A stretch of 64,000 bases of DNA from TK10-74A sp965263065. GTDB taxonomy: Bacteria; Chloroflexota; Dehalococcoidia; Bin125. Position numbers and translations under genes: made by a program. Positions 17,320 to 26,509 of the stretch are shown here, piece by piece (position 1 is the first letter of the stretch; every line of letters begins with the position of its first letter). The stretch is from NCBI GenBank assembly GCA_965263065.1, contig CBDHGH010000003.1, positions 186,001 to 250,000 on the forward strand, written 5' to 3'. The notes under the pieces are model-generated. The model was not told the origin of the DNA and did no database searches. It worked only from the letters and a program-made list of their open reading frames with translations.

Positions 17320-18177
17320 ATGACGGTCCACATCGTCACCGACTCCACCTCCGACCTCGATCCGAGCGTTGTCGAACGCCTCGGCATCGTCCTCGTGCCG
17401 CTGAACATCCACTTCGGCGCGGAGGTCTACCGCGACGGCGTGGACATGGGCAAGCAGGAGTTCTACGAGCGCCTGGTGCAGAGCGCCGTGCTGCCCCGCA
17501 CGTCGCAGCCGACCGTGAGCGACTTCCAAGCCACCTACGAGTCCCTGGCCGGCGACCCGGCCACGGAGGCGATCGTCTCCGTGCACCTGGGCGGCAAGCT
17601 CTCGGGCACGATCAACGCCGCACAGACGGCGGCCCGGCTGATGGCCGAGGGCGACGATCCGACGCCTCCCGTGCACGTGGTCGACAGCGACCAGGCGTCG
17701 ATGGGCCTGGGCTTCGCGGCGATGGCCGCGGCGGAGGCGGTGGCCGACGGCGCCGACGTGGAGGCGATCGTCGCGGCGGCGCAGCGGACGGCGCAGCGCT
17801 CCCGCGTGCTGCTGATCGTCGACACGCTGGAGTACTTGCAGAAGGGCGGCCGCATTGGGCGGGCGCGGGCGTTCCTGGGCACGCTGCTGCGCACCAAGCC
17901 GGTGCTCGAGCTCGCCGCGGGGGAGATCGAGGGCATCGAGCGCCCGCGCACCCGCCAGAAGGCGGTCGAGCGACTGTTCCAGTTGATCGTGCGGACTCCC
18001 GCGCCGCGACGCATCGGCATCCTGTATGGCACGACGCCGGAGGAGGCGGAGTCGCTGGCCGGCCGCGTCCGCGAGGCGCTGCCGGGTGTGCCCGTCAGCG
18101 TGCACCGCTGCAGCCCCGTGATCGGCGTGCACACCGGGCCCGCGGCGCTCGGGGCCGCGATCGAGCGCACCCGCTGA
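17320..18177 (+). CDS. DegV family fatty-acid-binding protein (FakB-like)
   Basis: Protein of 285 residues. The N-terminal TDSTSDLDPSVVERLGI and SVHLGGKLSGTINAA (about residues 85-99) are the DegV motifs that hold the fatty acid carboxylate. VVDSDQASMGLG and LQKGGRIGRARAFLGTLLRTKP further support the family. It probably presents fatty acids to the kinase encoded immediately upstream. ATG at 17320 is chosen over a TTG at 17308. The stop shares one base with the recG start (TGATG). Confidence 0.9.
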   Translation: MTVHIVTDSTSDLDPSVVERLGIVLVPLNIHFGAEVYRDGVDMGKQEFYERLVQSAVLPRTSQPTVSDFQATYESLAGDPATEAIVSVHLGGKLSGTINAAQTAARLMAEGDDPTPPVHVVDSDQASMGLGFAAMAAAEAVADGADVEAIVAAAQRTAQRSRVLLIVDTLEYLQKGGRIGRARAFLGTLLRTKPVLELAAGEIEGIERPRTRQKAVERLFQLIVRTPAPRRIGILYGTTPEEAESLAGRVREALPGVPVSVHRCSPVIGVHTGPAALGAAIERTR

Positions 18178-20720
18178 TGGCGGCCCCGGGCCGCGCCCAC
18201 CGCGCCCAGCCCAGCGGGGCCCGCCCCCGCCCCAACGACCCCGCGACCACGCTGCGCAAGATCCTCCAGCAAGAGCAGCGCCGCGCCTTCAACGACGGCA
18301 CCGTGACGGGCGGCCTCGACGCCTTCCTGCGCACCGCACTGCGAGACTCGGGCCCCGACAGCGCCTTGTACGCCGTCGTGGCCGCGCTGCCGCAGCGTGG
18401 ATATGCGTCGCTCAGCCCGAGTGCGCGGGCCACATGGGCCGGGCGCGCCCTTAGCCGTCTCACGCCCGGTGCGCCCGTCCCGCTGGCGGCTCCGGGGCCG
18501 GGCGAGAAGCCCGGCGCCGCGCGTCCCCGGTCTGCGGCGCCGTCGCGATCCCAGGCGCCGGCCGGCCCGGCCGCTCCGCCCCGGCCGCGCGGGGCGCTGC
18601 CGCGCCTGGAAGACCCGGTGGGCGTGCTGGGCCGGATCCGAGGCGCGACGCAGGCCAAGCTCGCGACGATCGGCATCGAGACCGTGCACGACCTGCTGTG
18701 GCACTTCCCCAGCCGCCACGTCGACTTCCGCAACGTGAAGCCCATCGCGGAGCTGATGGTGGGGGAGACGGCGACGGTGGTGGGGACGATCGTCACGTCG
18801 CGCGTGGCGTTCATCGGACGGCGCATGCGCAGCACCGAGGCCACCATCGCCGACGAGAGCGGCCGCATCCGCTGCCTGTGGTTCAACCAGCCCTACCTGG
18901 CGAAGCAGCTGCCCGAGGGGGCGCGCGTCGGCATCGCCGGCAAGGTGGGGGCCTACCGCCGGCGCCCGCAGTTCGACTCCCCCGAGTGGGAGCGCCTCGA
19001 CGAGGGCGAGGCGACGCACGTGGGCCGCTTCGTGCCCATCTACCCGCTCACGCAGGGCCTGCCCGGTCGCACGATGCGCCGGCTGGCGCGGGAGGCCGTC
19101 GATCACTACCTGCCGCTGCTGCCGGAATCGCTGCCGCCGGCCGTGATCGCCGAGACCGGCTACCCGCCGGAAGCCGACGCCATTCGCGACCTGCACTTCC
19201 CCGAGTCGATGGGCGTCCGCGAGGTCGCCCGCGAGCGACTCGCCTTCCAGGAACTGCTTGCGATTCAGTTGGCCGTCGTGCAGCGCAAGCGCCGCGACCG
19301 GGCCCTGGCCGACGCCCCGCTGATCCGGATGTCGGGCGAGTTCCTGCAGCAGTTCGTCGACGCGCTGCCGTTCCAGCTCACCAACGCGCAGATGCGCGCC
19401 ATCACGCAGTTGCGCCAGGACCTCGCGCGGCCGGAGCCGATGGCCCGGCTGCTGCAAGGCGACGTGGGGTCGGGCAAGACCGTGGTCGCCGCGGTGGCGA
19501 TGCTGGCCACGGTCGCGCGGGGCTATCAGGCCGTGCTCATGGCCCCGACCGAGATCCTGGCCGAGCAGCACTTCCAGACGTTCGGGCGCATCTTTGGCGG
19601 CGGCGAGGAGGGGTCGGTCTTCCACAACTACACGGTCGCGCCGGCGCTGGGACGGCCGGTGCGGATGGCCATCCTGACCGGCAGCACGCCCGCGCGGCGC
19701 AAGCGCGAGATCGTGCAGGCCATCCGCGACGGCCAGCTCGACATCGTGGTCGGAACGCACGCGCTGATCGAGGAGGCGGTGTCGTTCGAGAAGCTGGGGC
19801 TGGCGGTCGTCGACGAACAGCACCGCTTCGGGGTGCTGCAGCGGGACGCGCTGCGCAACCGTCGCGCGGGGGGCGGCAGCCCGCACTTGCTCGTCATGAC
19901 CGCGACCCCTATCCCGCGCACCCTGGCGCTGACGATCTACGGCGACTTGGACGTCGCACGGCTGGACGAGTTGCCGCCCGGACGCGAGCGGCCGGAGACG
20001 CACTTCGCGGGGCCGGAAGAGCGCGAGGCCGTCTACGACCGCGTGCGGACGGAGGTCGCCGCGGGACGGCAGGTGTTCTTCATCTGCCCGCTGGTGGAGG
20101 AGTCGGAGACGGTCGAGGCGAAGTCCGCCGTGCAGGAGTTCGAGCGGCTGCGCACGTCGATCTTCCCGGAGCTCGCCGACCGCATGCGCCTGCTGCACGG
20201 CCGCATGAGCAGCAGCGAGAAGGACGCCGCGATGGCCGACTTCCGCGACCAGCGGGCCGACATCATGGTCTCCACGGCGGTGATCGAGGTGGGCATCGAC
20301 GTGCCCAACGCGACCGTGATGGTCATCGAGGGGGCGGACCGATTCGGGCTCTCGCAGCTGCACCAGTTCCGCGGACGCGTGGGGCGCGGGCGGCACGCGT
20401 CGTACTGCTACCTGTTGTCCGACAGCGACGCCGATGCCGCCCGTACCCGCCTCACGCTGCTGGAGAGCACGGCCGACGGCTTCGAGTTGGCGGAGGCGGA
20501 CCTGCGAATGCGCGGCCCGGGGGAGTACTTCGGGACGCGGCAGTCGGGGCTGCCGGACCTCCGCGTCGCGAAGCTCACCGACCACGCCCTGCTGCTGCAG
20601 GCGCGCAACTGGGCCGAGCGGCTGCTGGACATCGATCCCAACCTGCGCGCGCCCGAGCACCAGCCCCTGGCCCGCATGGCCGGGCGGATGTCGATCGACG
20701 GCGCAGACGCCGTCCACTGA
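18177..20720 (+). CDS. recG: ATP-dependent DNA helicase RecG
   Basis: Branch-migration helicase that regresses stalled forks and processes Holliday junctions. At 847 residues it is longer than E. coli RecG (693): the first about 150 residues are an extension with a Pro/Ala-rich linker, as in some Chloroflexota and Deinococcus forms. The wedge/OB domain follows. Walker A GDVGSGKT is at residues 428-435, the DEQH box at 546-549, TATPIPRTLAL soon after, and the C-terminal QFRGRVGRG motif VI near residue 730. It is translationally coupled to degV. Confidence 0.95.
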   Translation: MAAPGRAHRAQPSGARPRPNDPATTLRKILQQEQRRAFNDGTVTGGLDAFLRTALRDSGPDSALYAVVAALPQRGYASLSPSARATWAGRALSRLTPGAPVPLAAPGPGEKPGAARPRSAAPSRSQAPAGPAAPPRPRGALPRLEDPVGVLGRIRGATQAKLATIGIETVHDLLWHFPSRHVDFRNVKPIAELMVGETATVVGTIVTSRVAFIGRRMRSTEATIADESGRIRCLWFNQPYLAKQLPEGARVGIAGKVGAYRRRPQFDSPEWERLDEGEATHVGRFVPIYPLTQGLPGRTMRRLAREAVDHYLPLLPESLPPAVIAETGYPPEADAIRDLHFPESMGVREVARERLAFQELLAIQLAVVQRKRRDRALADAPLIRMSGEFLQQFVDALPFQLTNAQMRAITQLRQDLARPEPMARLLQGDVGSGKTVVAAVAMLATVARGYQAVLMAPTEILAEQHFQTFGRIFGGGEEGSVFHNYTVAPALGRPVRMAILTGSTPARRKREIVQAIRDGQLDIVVGTHALIEEAVSFEKLGLAVVDEQHRFGVLQRDALRNRRAGGGSPHLLVMTATPIPRTLALTIYGDLDVARLDELPPGRERPETHFAGPEEREAVYDRVRTEVAAGRQVFFICPLVEESETVEAKSAVQEFERLRTSIFPELADRMRLLHGRMSSSEKDAAMADFRDQRADIMVSTAVIEVGIDVPNATVMVIEGADRFGLSQLHQFRGRVGRGRHASYCYLLSDSDADAARTRLTLLESTADGFELAEADLRMRGPGEYFGTRQSGLPDLRVAKLTDHALLLQARNWAERLLDIDPNLRAPEHQPLARMAGRMSIDGADAVH

Positions 20721-20806
20721 GCGCGGCCTCCGGCGCCCGCCTGTCCCCCACTCCGGGTCGCCGGTACGATGGTCCCTTGCCGTCGTAGGGCGGCGTGAGG
20801 ATCGCG

Positions 20807-22534
20807 ATGGCCCATCTCGTTCGGGACGACGTGCGCAGCGCGATCGCGGCGGCGCTCGACGACGCCCAGGCGCGCGGCGCGCTGCCGCGCCTGCCCGGCG
20901 CCGAGATCAGCGTCGAGCGCCCCCAGAATCCCGAGCACGGCGACTACGCAAGCAGCGTGGCGCTGCGGCTGGCGGGCACGGTCAAGCGCGCGCCGCTGGA
21001 GGTCGCGCGGGCGATCGCGGACTCGCTGCGGACGGGGGCCCTGATCGCCGCGGTGGAGGTCGCGCCGCCCGGCTTCATCAACCTGCGGCTGTCGCCCGAC
21101 TGGAAGCGCGCGCAGGTCGACGCGGTGCTGGCCGCGCCCGACTCCTGGGGCGCGATCGACCTGGGCGCGGGGCAGACGTTGCAGGTGGAATTCGTCTCGG
21201 CCAACCCCACCGGCCCGTTGCAGGTCGGCAACGGCCGGGGCGCGGTGCTGGGCGACGTGCTGGCCAGCGTGCTGCAGGCGGCCGGCTATGACGTCCAGCG
21301 CGAGTACTACGTCAACGACGCCGGGGCGCAGGTGCGCATCTTCAGTGAGACGCTCGTGGCGCGCTACCGGCAGCATTTCGGACGCGAGGCCGACCTCCCG
21401 CCGGGGGGCTACATGGGGCGCTACATGGTCGACCTGGCGGCGGCGATCGCCGGGGATCGGGGCGAGGAGTTCTTGGACCTCGATCCGGCGGCGGCGACCG
21501 ATGCCCTCGGCGCGGAGGGCCTGCGCCGAATGCTCGATCAGATCCGCGGCGACCTGGGGCTGCTCGGCGTGGACTTCGACAGCTGGTTCAGCGAGGCATC
21601 GCTGCTGGCGCCCCGCGAGGCGCTGGCCGGTCGCTCGACCTACGAGACGGCGATGGCGCACCTGCGCGACGGCGGGCACGTCGTGGAGAAAGAGGGGGCG
21701 ATCTGGTTCGCCTCCTCCGCCCGTGACGACAAGGACAACGTGATCGTGCGGAGCAGCGGGGAGCCGACCTACTTCGCGACCGACATCGCGTACCACTTCG
21801 ACAAGTTCGTGCTGCGCGGCTTCGACCGCGTGATCGATGTCTGGGGCGCCGACCACCAGGGCCATGTCGCGCGAACGAAGGCCGCGACGGCGGCCGTCGC
21901 CGCGGCGGCCGGCGCCGGGGCCCATGAGGACGGGGGGCGGGGCGCCGATGGGGGCCTGGAAATGCTGCTCTACCAGCTGGTGCACCTGCGCCGGGGGACG
22001 GAGCGCGTCCGGATGTCGAAGCGGACCGGCGAGTTGGTCACGCTGCGCGAGTTGCTGGAAGAGGTGGGGCGCGACGTCACGCGCTACTTCATGCTGCAAC
22101 GCTCCGCCGACGCCCAGATGGACTTCGACTTGGAACTGGCGGTGAGCCAGGACCCGAAGCAAAACCCGGTCTCCTACGTGCAATACGCGCATGCCCGCTG
22201 CGCCGGCATCCTGCGCACCGGCGCGGCCGAGGGGCTCGGCCCGACCGGTGACGTGCAAGCCCTGAGCAGCCCCTCGGAGCTGGCCCTGATCGACGCGATG
22301 CTGCGGCTGCCGGAGCTGATCGAGCTGATGGCGACTAAGCTGGAGCCGCACCATCTCACCGGCTACGCGCTGGAGTTGGCGCAGGACTTCACGCAGTTCT
22401 ACGGCGCCTGCCGGGTCGTGGATGCGGCGGAGCCCGAACTCTCCCGGGCGCGGCTGAAGCTGACCCGGGCGGCCCAGATCGTGCTGGCGCGCACGCTGGG
22501 GCTGATGGGCGTCGGCGCGCCCGACGAGATGTAG
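20807..22534 (+). CDS. argS: Arginyl-tRNA synthetase
   Basis: Class I aminoacyl-tRNA synthetase of about 575 residues. The N-terminal Add-1-like domain is followed by VEFVSANPTGPL and then QVGN at residues 139-142, where most homologues have the HIGH-type sequence HVGH; both conserved His positions are changed. The KMSKS-equivalent reads RMSKRTGELVTL. The C-terminal DALR anticodon domain includes YVQYAHAR. ATG at 20807 is preferred because GTGAGG lies six bases upstream; a GTG at 20795 is possible. Arginine synthesis and charging genes thus lie close together. Confidence 0.93.
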   Translation: MAHLVRDDVRSAIAAALDDAQARGALPRLPGAEISVERPQNPEHGDYASSVALRLAGTVKRAPLEVARAIADSLRTGALIAAVEVAPPGFINLRLSPDWKRAQVDAVLAAPDSWGAIDLGAGQTLQVEFVSANPTGPLQVGNGRGAVLGDVLASVLQAAGYDVQREYYVNDAGAQVRIFSETLVARYRQHFGREADLPPGGYMGRYMVDLAAAIAGDRGEEFLDLDPAAATDALGAEGLRRMLDQIRGDLGLLGVDFDSWFSEASLLAPREALAGRSTYETAMAHLRDGGHVVEKEGAIWFASSARDDKDNVIVRSSGEPTYFATDIAYHFDKFVLRGFDRVIDVWGADHQGHVARTKAATAAVAAAAGAGAHEDGGRGADGGLEMLLYQLVHLRRGTERVRMSKRTGELVTLRELLEEVGRDVTRYFMLQRSADAQMDFDLELAVSQDPKQNPVSYVQYAHARCAGILRTGAAEGLGPTGDVQALSSPSELALIDAMLRLPELIELMATKLEPHHLTGYALELAQDFTQFYGACRVVDAAEPELSRARLKLTRAAQIVLARTLGLMGVGAPDEM

Positions 22535-22543
22535 AGGCCAGCC

Positions 22544-23569
22544 ATGAGCCCAACGGTCACGAACCCCGTCCCCATCCCGGACGGGCGCGTCCTGGCGGGC
22601 ATCCGCGCCACCAGCGACCAACACATCGGCAACTACCTGGGCGCGATCCAGAACTTCGTCGACCTGCAAGCGCGGTTCGAGTGCATCTACTCGATCGTCG
22701 ACCTGCACTCGCTGACGACGCTCGCGGAGACCGACGAGCTGGCCGGCAACGTGCACGAGACGGCGCTGATCCTGCTGGCGGCGGGGATCGACCCCACACG
22801 CTCGATCCTCTACGTCCAGAGCCACGTGCCCGAGATCAGCGAGCTGCACCTGCTGCTGAGCATGGTCGTCCCGAACGGCTGGCTGCTGCGCGTACCAACG
22901 TTCAAGGAGAAAGCGCGCGAGCAGCCCGACAACGTCAACTACGGCCTGGTGGGCTACCCGGTGCTGCAGACGGCCGACATCGTGATGTACAAGGCGACGC
23001 ACGTACCCGTGGGCCAGGACCAGCTGGCCCACCTGGAGTTGGCGCGGGAGATCGTGCGGCGCTTCAACCGCCACTTCGGCGAGACCTTCCCGGAGCCCCG
23101 CCCGGAGCTAACCGAGGCGCCGCTGGTCATGGGCCTCGACGGCGCCCGCAAGATGAGCAAGTCGCTCGGCAACCACATCTCGATCGCCGCCGACGACGCG
23201 GCCACGGCCAAGCGCGTGCGCAGGGCGGTGACCGATCCGCAGCGCGTGCGTCGCACCGACCCGGGCCGGCCCGAGATCTGCAACGTCTACGCGCTGCACG
23301 AATTCTTCGACCCCGAGCAGCGGCCCTGGATCTACGAGCAGTGCACCAGCGCCGGCATCGGCTGCGTGGACTGCAAGGCGCTGCTCGCCAGCGCCATCAA
23401 CGAGCGCTTCCGCGAGCTGCGCGCGCGCCGGGCCGAACTCGCCGCGACGCCCGAGGCCGTGCACGAGATTCTCGCCGATGGCGCGGCGCGCGCGCGGGCG
23501 ATCGCGCGGGAGGTGCTGCGCGAGGTCCAGGAGCGCATGGGGCTGCCGCCGGCGCAGGCCGGCCGCTAG
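22544..23569 (+). CDS. trpS: Tryptophanyl-tRNA synthetase
   Basis: Class I synthetase of 341 residues. The HIGH equivalent is in GIRATSDQHIGNYLGA (about residues 19-34), with D-Q in place of the usual G-x-L before HxGN. YPVLQTADI and VGQDQLAHLELAR are the Trp/ATP-binding parts, and KMSKS is intact at residues 203-207. It starts nine bases after the argS stop, so the two are probably co-transcribed. It converges on the prenyltransferase gene with only nine bases between stops. Confidence 0.94.
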   Translation: MSPTVTNPVPIPDGRVLAGIRATSDQHIGNYLGAIQNFVDLQARFECIYSIVDLHSLTTLAETDELAGNVHETALILLAAGIDPTRSILYVQSHVPEISELHLLLSMVVPNGWLLRVPTFKEKAREQPDNVNYGLVGYPVLQTADIVMYKATHVPVGQDQLAHLELAREIVRRFNRHFGETFPEPRPELTEAPLVMGLDGARKMSKSLGNHISIAADDAATAKRVRRAVTDPQRVRRTDPGRPEICNVYALHEFFDPEQRPWIYEQCTSAGIGCVDCKALLASAINERFRELRARRAELAATPEAVHEILADGAARARAIAREVLREVQERMGLPPAQAGR

Positions 23570-23578
23570 GGAACGGCG

Positions 23579-24544
23579 TCAAGGAACAATCGAGCCGAGC
23601 CAGCCGATCGCCAAGCCAATGATCGCCAGGCTGAACAGCCAGCGCTGCCAGACGAGCTTGCGCTCGCTGACGCCGAAGAAGCTCACGCCCATCATGGCCA
23701 GTGTGCACACCACGGCGATCGCGGCCGGGGGGCCGACCCACTCGATGCGCAGCCGCTCGAAATTGGCCGAGGCGACCGCCAGCACGATGAAGCCGCCCAT
23801 GAAGCCCCAGGTCATCGGCACGGCGTAGTCGATCGTCATCCAGTGCATCAAGCTCTGGAAGCCGGGCACGTCATCGCGTTCGTAGTCGGGCAGCTTCATC
23901 GCCAGGTGGGCGGTCAGTCCGGCCAGCGCCCCCACCGGCAGCGCCCACCAGAGGTAGCCGTCGAAGCGGCCCACGGCCTCGGCGACCCAGGGCGGCACGA
24001 GCGCGAACGCGATCGCGAGCGGCAGCCACGAGAACGGCGTGCGGCGCAGGCGCAGGTTGTAGAGCCCCACGCAGGCCAGCCCTCCCAACATGGGCAGGCA
24101 AGCGCGCCAGCCCAGCGAGGCGCTCAGCGCGAGGGCCGCGATCATGCACGCCGCCGCGAACAGGGCGGCCGCGCGCGGGCTGATGAGATCGGCCGACAGC
24201 GGCCGCCAGATATGCGCGTCGCGGTCGTGGCGCCGGTCGAGATGGTCGTTCATCGCGGAGGCGGCGGCGATGACGGCGAACATCGCCAGGCCCAGGCGCA
24301 GGGCTTCGTGCCAGACGGGCGCGCCGTCGGCCAGGATAACGGCGAATCCGACCACGACGGCGGCGGCGCTGAGCGCCGCGATCGGACGCTGCAGCCGGAA
24401 CCAGGCCCAGGGCGTGCGCCGCCGCAGGGGCACACGGCGGGGACGCCCAGGCCGGGCTTCCCCGCCGACGGCGGCGGCGGCGTCGGCGCCCGCGGCGCTG
24501 GGCGGGGAGGGGGGTGTCGGTGGATCGGCGGGCGGGTTGGACAT
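23579..24544 (-). CDS. UbiA family prenyltransferase
   Basis: Membrane protein of 321 residues with about eight to nine hydrophobic helices after a Pro/Ala-rich cytoplasmic N terminus of about 45 residues. The first Asp-rich, Mg-pyrophosphate-binding motif is NDHLDRRHDRDAHIWRPL (about residues 98-115). The second is weaker, LPDYERDD. Enzymes of this family attach prenyl chains to quinone precursors, haem, sugars or other acceptors; the substrate cannot be assigned. No quinone genes are adjacent. A CACGAT hexamer six bases before the ATG is a weak leaderless-promoter candidate. Confidence 0.82.
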   Translation of the reverse strand: MSNPPADPPTPPSPPSAAGADAAAAVGGEARPGRPRRVPLRRRTPWAWFRLQRPIAALSAAAVVVGFAVILADGAPVWHEALRLGLAMFAVIAAASAMNDHLDRRHDRDAHIWRPLSADLISPRAAALFAAACMIAALALSASLGWRACLPMLGGLACVGLYNLRLRRTPFSWLPLAIAFALVPPWVAEAVGRFDGYLWWALPVGALAGLTAHLAMKLPDYERDDVPGFQSLMHWMTIDYAVPMTWGFMGGFIVLAVASANFERLRIEWVGPPAAIAVVCTLAMMGVSFFGVSERKLVWQRWLFSLAIIGLAIGWLGSIVP

Positions 24545-24704
24545 GTATTGATCGTGACGGACGGCGGGGCTCCTGGCGAGTGGCAGGCGGTGACAACCGG
24601 ATGAATGACACAGTGGGGGAGGCGAGCGCTAGACTCGCTGTGCTGCAAGCGGACGGGGCGGACGCCTAGACAGGCGTCGCGACGCCGCCAGCCGAGGAGA
24701 CACC

Positions 24705-25562
24705 ATGGTTCTGCGCATCGTCAAGCAGTATGAGCGGATGGCGAAGTTCCGCTTCGGCACATTCATCGGCATGAAGGGCCCGGGCATCGTCATCATCCTG
24801 CCGGTCATCCATCAGGGCGTGCGGGTGGACCTGCGCGAGATCTTCTTCGACGTGCCGCCGCAGCGAAACATCACCCGCGACAACGCCAACGTGGACGTGG
24901 ACTTCGTGGTGTACATGCGGGTCGAGAATCCGGAGATGACCGTCCTGGAGGTGCAGGACTTCCTGGGCGCGGCGCGACAGCTCGCGACGACGACGCTGCG
25001 TGCGGTGATCGGCGACCTGATGCTGGACGACGTGCTCTCGCGCCGGGACGAGATCAACGCCGCCATGCAGATCAAGCTGGACGAAGTCACGAACCGCTGG
25101 GGCGTGAAGGTGACGGCCGTCGAGATTCGCGAGATCGAGCCGCCGCCGGCGATCCAGGAGGCGATGACGCGGCAGATGTCGGCGGAGCGAACGCGGCGCG
25201 CGCAGATCACCGAGTCGGAGGGCATACGGGACGCGGCGATCAACGTCGCGCAGGGGGAGAAGCAGGCGGTCATCCTGCGCGCGGAGGGGGATCGGCAGTC
25301 GGAGATCCTGCGCTCCGAGGGACAGCGGCAGGCGCAGATCCTCGAGGCGGAGGGCTTCGCGCTGGCGCTGACGTCGATCAACGAGGTGGCGCAGACCGCC
25401 GACCCCAACACGATGGGCCTGCAGTACCTGGAGACGATGTCGAAGCTGGGCGATGGCCCGAGCACCAAGTGGATCATCCCCATGGAGCTGGCCAGCGTGG
25501 CCCGGTCGATCGGGGAGCGGCTGGGTGGGCTGTCGTCGGGCGGAGGGAACGGGTCGTCCTAG
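24705..25562 (+). CDS. SPFH/band 7 (stomatin-like) protein lacking the usual membrane anchor
   Basis: Slipin-like protein of 285 residues. LRIVKQYERMAKFRFGTF followed by GMKGPGIVIILPVI is the start of the SPFH domain, and TTTLRAVIGDLMLDDVLSRRDEIN is its conserved core. Residues about 150-230 form an Ala/Glu/Gln-rich coiled coil that drives oligomerisation. Most slipins begin with a 20-residue membrane helix before this point; here the ATG sits only two residues ahead of the SPFH strand. GAGGAGA five bases upstream supports that start. It may attach to the membrane through the hydrophobic GPGIVIILPVI loop alone. Confidence 0.85.
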   Translation: MVLRIVKQYERMAKFRFGTFIGMKGPGIVIILPVIHQGVRVDLREIFFDVPPQRNITRDNANVDVDFVVYMRVENPEMTVLEVQDFLGAARQLATTTLRAVIGDLMLDDVLSRRDEINAAMQIKLDEVTNRWGVKVTAVEIREIEPPPAIQEAMTRQMSAERTRRAQITESEGIRDAAINVAQGEKQAVILRAEGDRQSEILRSEGQRQAQILEAEGFALALTSINEVAQTADPNTMGLQYLETMSKLGDGPSTKWIIPMELASVARSIGERLGGLSSGGGNGSS

Positions 25563-25624
25563 ACCGCGCCTCGTCACGTTGCGACGGCGTCGGGGCCGCG
25601 CGCCGACGCCCGGCCGCTGCGTCA

Positions 25625-26509
25625 CTAGCGCACGTGCCGCAGGCGCGGGTCGAGGGCGTCCCGCAGCCAGTCGCCCATCAGGTTGCCGGTCAGCGAGATC
25701 GTCAGCAGGGCCAGCCCCGGCAGCCAGATCGGCCACCAGGCGCGGTTCATGAAGTCGCGGCCCTCCGAGATCATCACCCCCCACGACGGCGTGCCCGCCG
25801 GCGCGCCGACGCTGAGGAAACTCAGCGCGGCCTCGGCCAGGATCACCAGCGCGACCTCCAGCGTCATGATGATCACGACGGTGTTGACCACGTTGGGGAA
25901 CAGGTGCTTGCGCATGATCCATGCCGGCCCCGCCCCGGTCGCCCGCGAGGCCGTGACGAAGTCCCGTTCCTTGAGCGACAGCACGTCGGCGCGCACCAGC
26001 CGCGCGTAGGCGGGCCAGGTCCAGATCAGCAGGATGATGATCACGTTGCGCAGGCTGGGTCCCACCAGGGCCGCCAGCAGCACCGCGAAGAGGATCGCCG
26101 GCAGCGCCAGTTGCATGTCCACCACGCGCATCAGCAGCTGGCCGGTGAGGCCGCCCACCCAGCCCGCGAACAGCCCCAGCAGCGTCCCGAGCAGCGCCGC
26201 GCCCGGCACCACGGCCACGACGACGATCAGCGAGATGCGCGCGCCGTGCAACAGCCGGCTGAAGATGTCCCGCCCCACGTGGTCGGTGCCCAGGACATGG
26301 TCCCAGCTGCCCCCGTCGAAGACGGGCGGCTGCAAGCGCGCCGCCAGGTCGAGGAACTCCGGGTCGTGCGTCTCCAGCACGTCCGCCCCCACGCCCGCCA
26401 CCACCAGCCCCAGCGCGATCGCGGCGGGCAAGGAGATCGCCAGCCAGCGCCGCCAGCGCAGGACGCGCCGCGGGCCCAACTGCACGGCCGCCGCCACGGG
26501 GCCCGCCAT
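25625..26509 (-). CDS. Peptide-type ABC transporter permease (DppC/OppC family)
   Basis: Inner-membrane permease of 294 residues. HVLGTDHVGRDIFSRLLHGARISL (about residues 71-94) is the OppC/DppC signature. About six membrane helices follow, and the ATPase-contact loop with EAALSFLSVGAP lies near residue 228. It is the last gene of the operon. Its ATG overlaps the stop of the DppB-like gene by one base. No ATP-binding subunit follows: the next gene is the convergent SPFH gene, so the pump must borrow an ATPase from elsewhere. The substrate is unknown. Confidence 0.92.
   Translation of the reverse strand: MAGPVAAAVQLGPRRVLRWRRWLAISLPAAIALGLVVAGVGADVLETHDPEFLDLAARLQPPVFDGGSWDHVLGTDHVGRDIFSRLLHGARISLIVVVAVVPGAALLGTLLGLFAGWVGGLTGQLLMRVVDMQLALPAILFAVLLAALVGPSLRNVIIILLIWTWPAYARLVRADVLSLKERDFVTASRATGAGPAWIMRKHLFPNVVNTVVIIMTLEVALVILAEAALSFLSVGAPAGTPSWGVMISEGRDFMNRAWWPIWLPGLALLTISLTGNLMGDWLRDALDPRLRHVR

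Noticed and set aside
17535..20717. 1060-codon minus-strand frame across degV and recG
   Set aside because: High GC keeps antisense frames open; composition is Arg/His/Gly/Ala-rich with no motifs, while recG and degV on the plus strand carry all family motifs.
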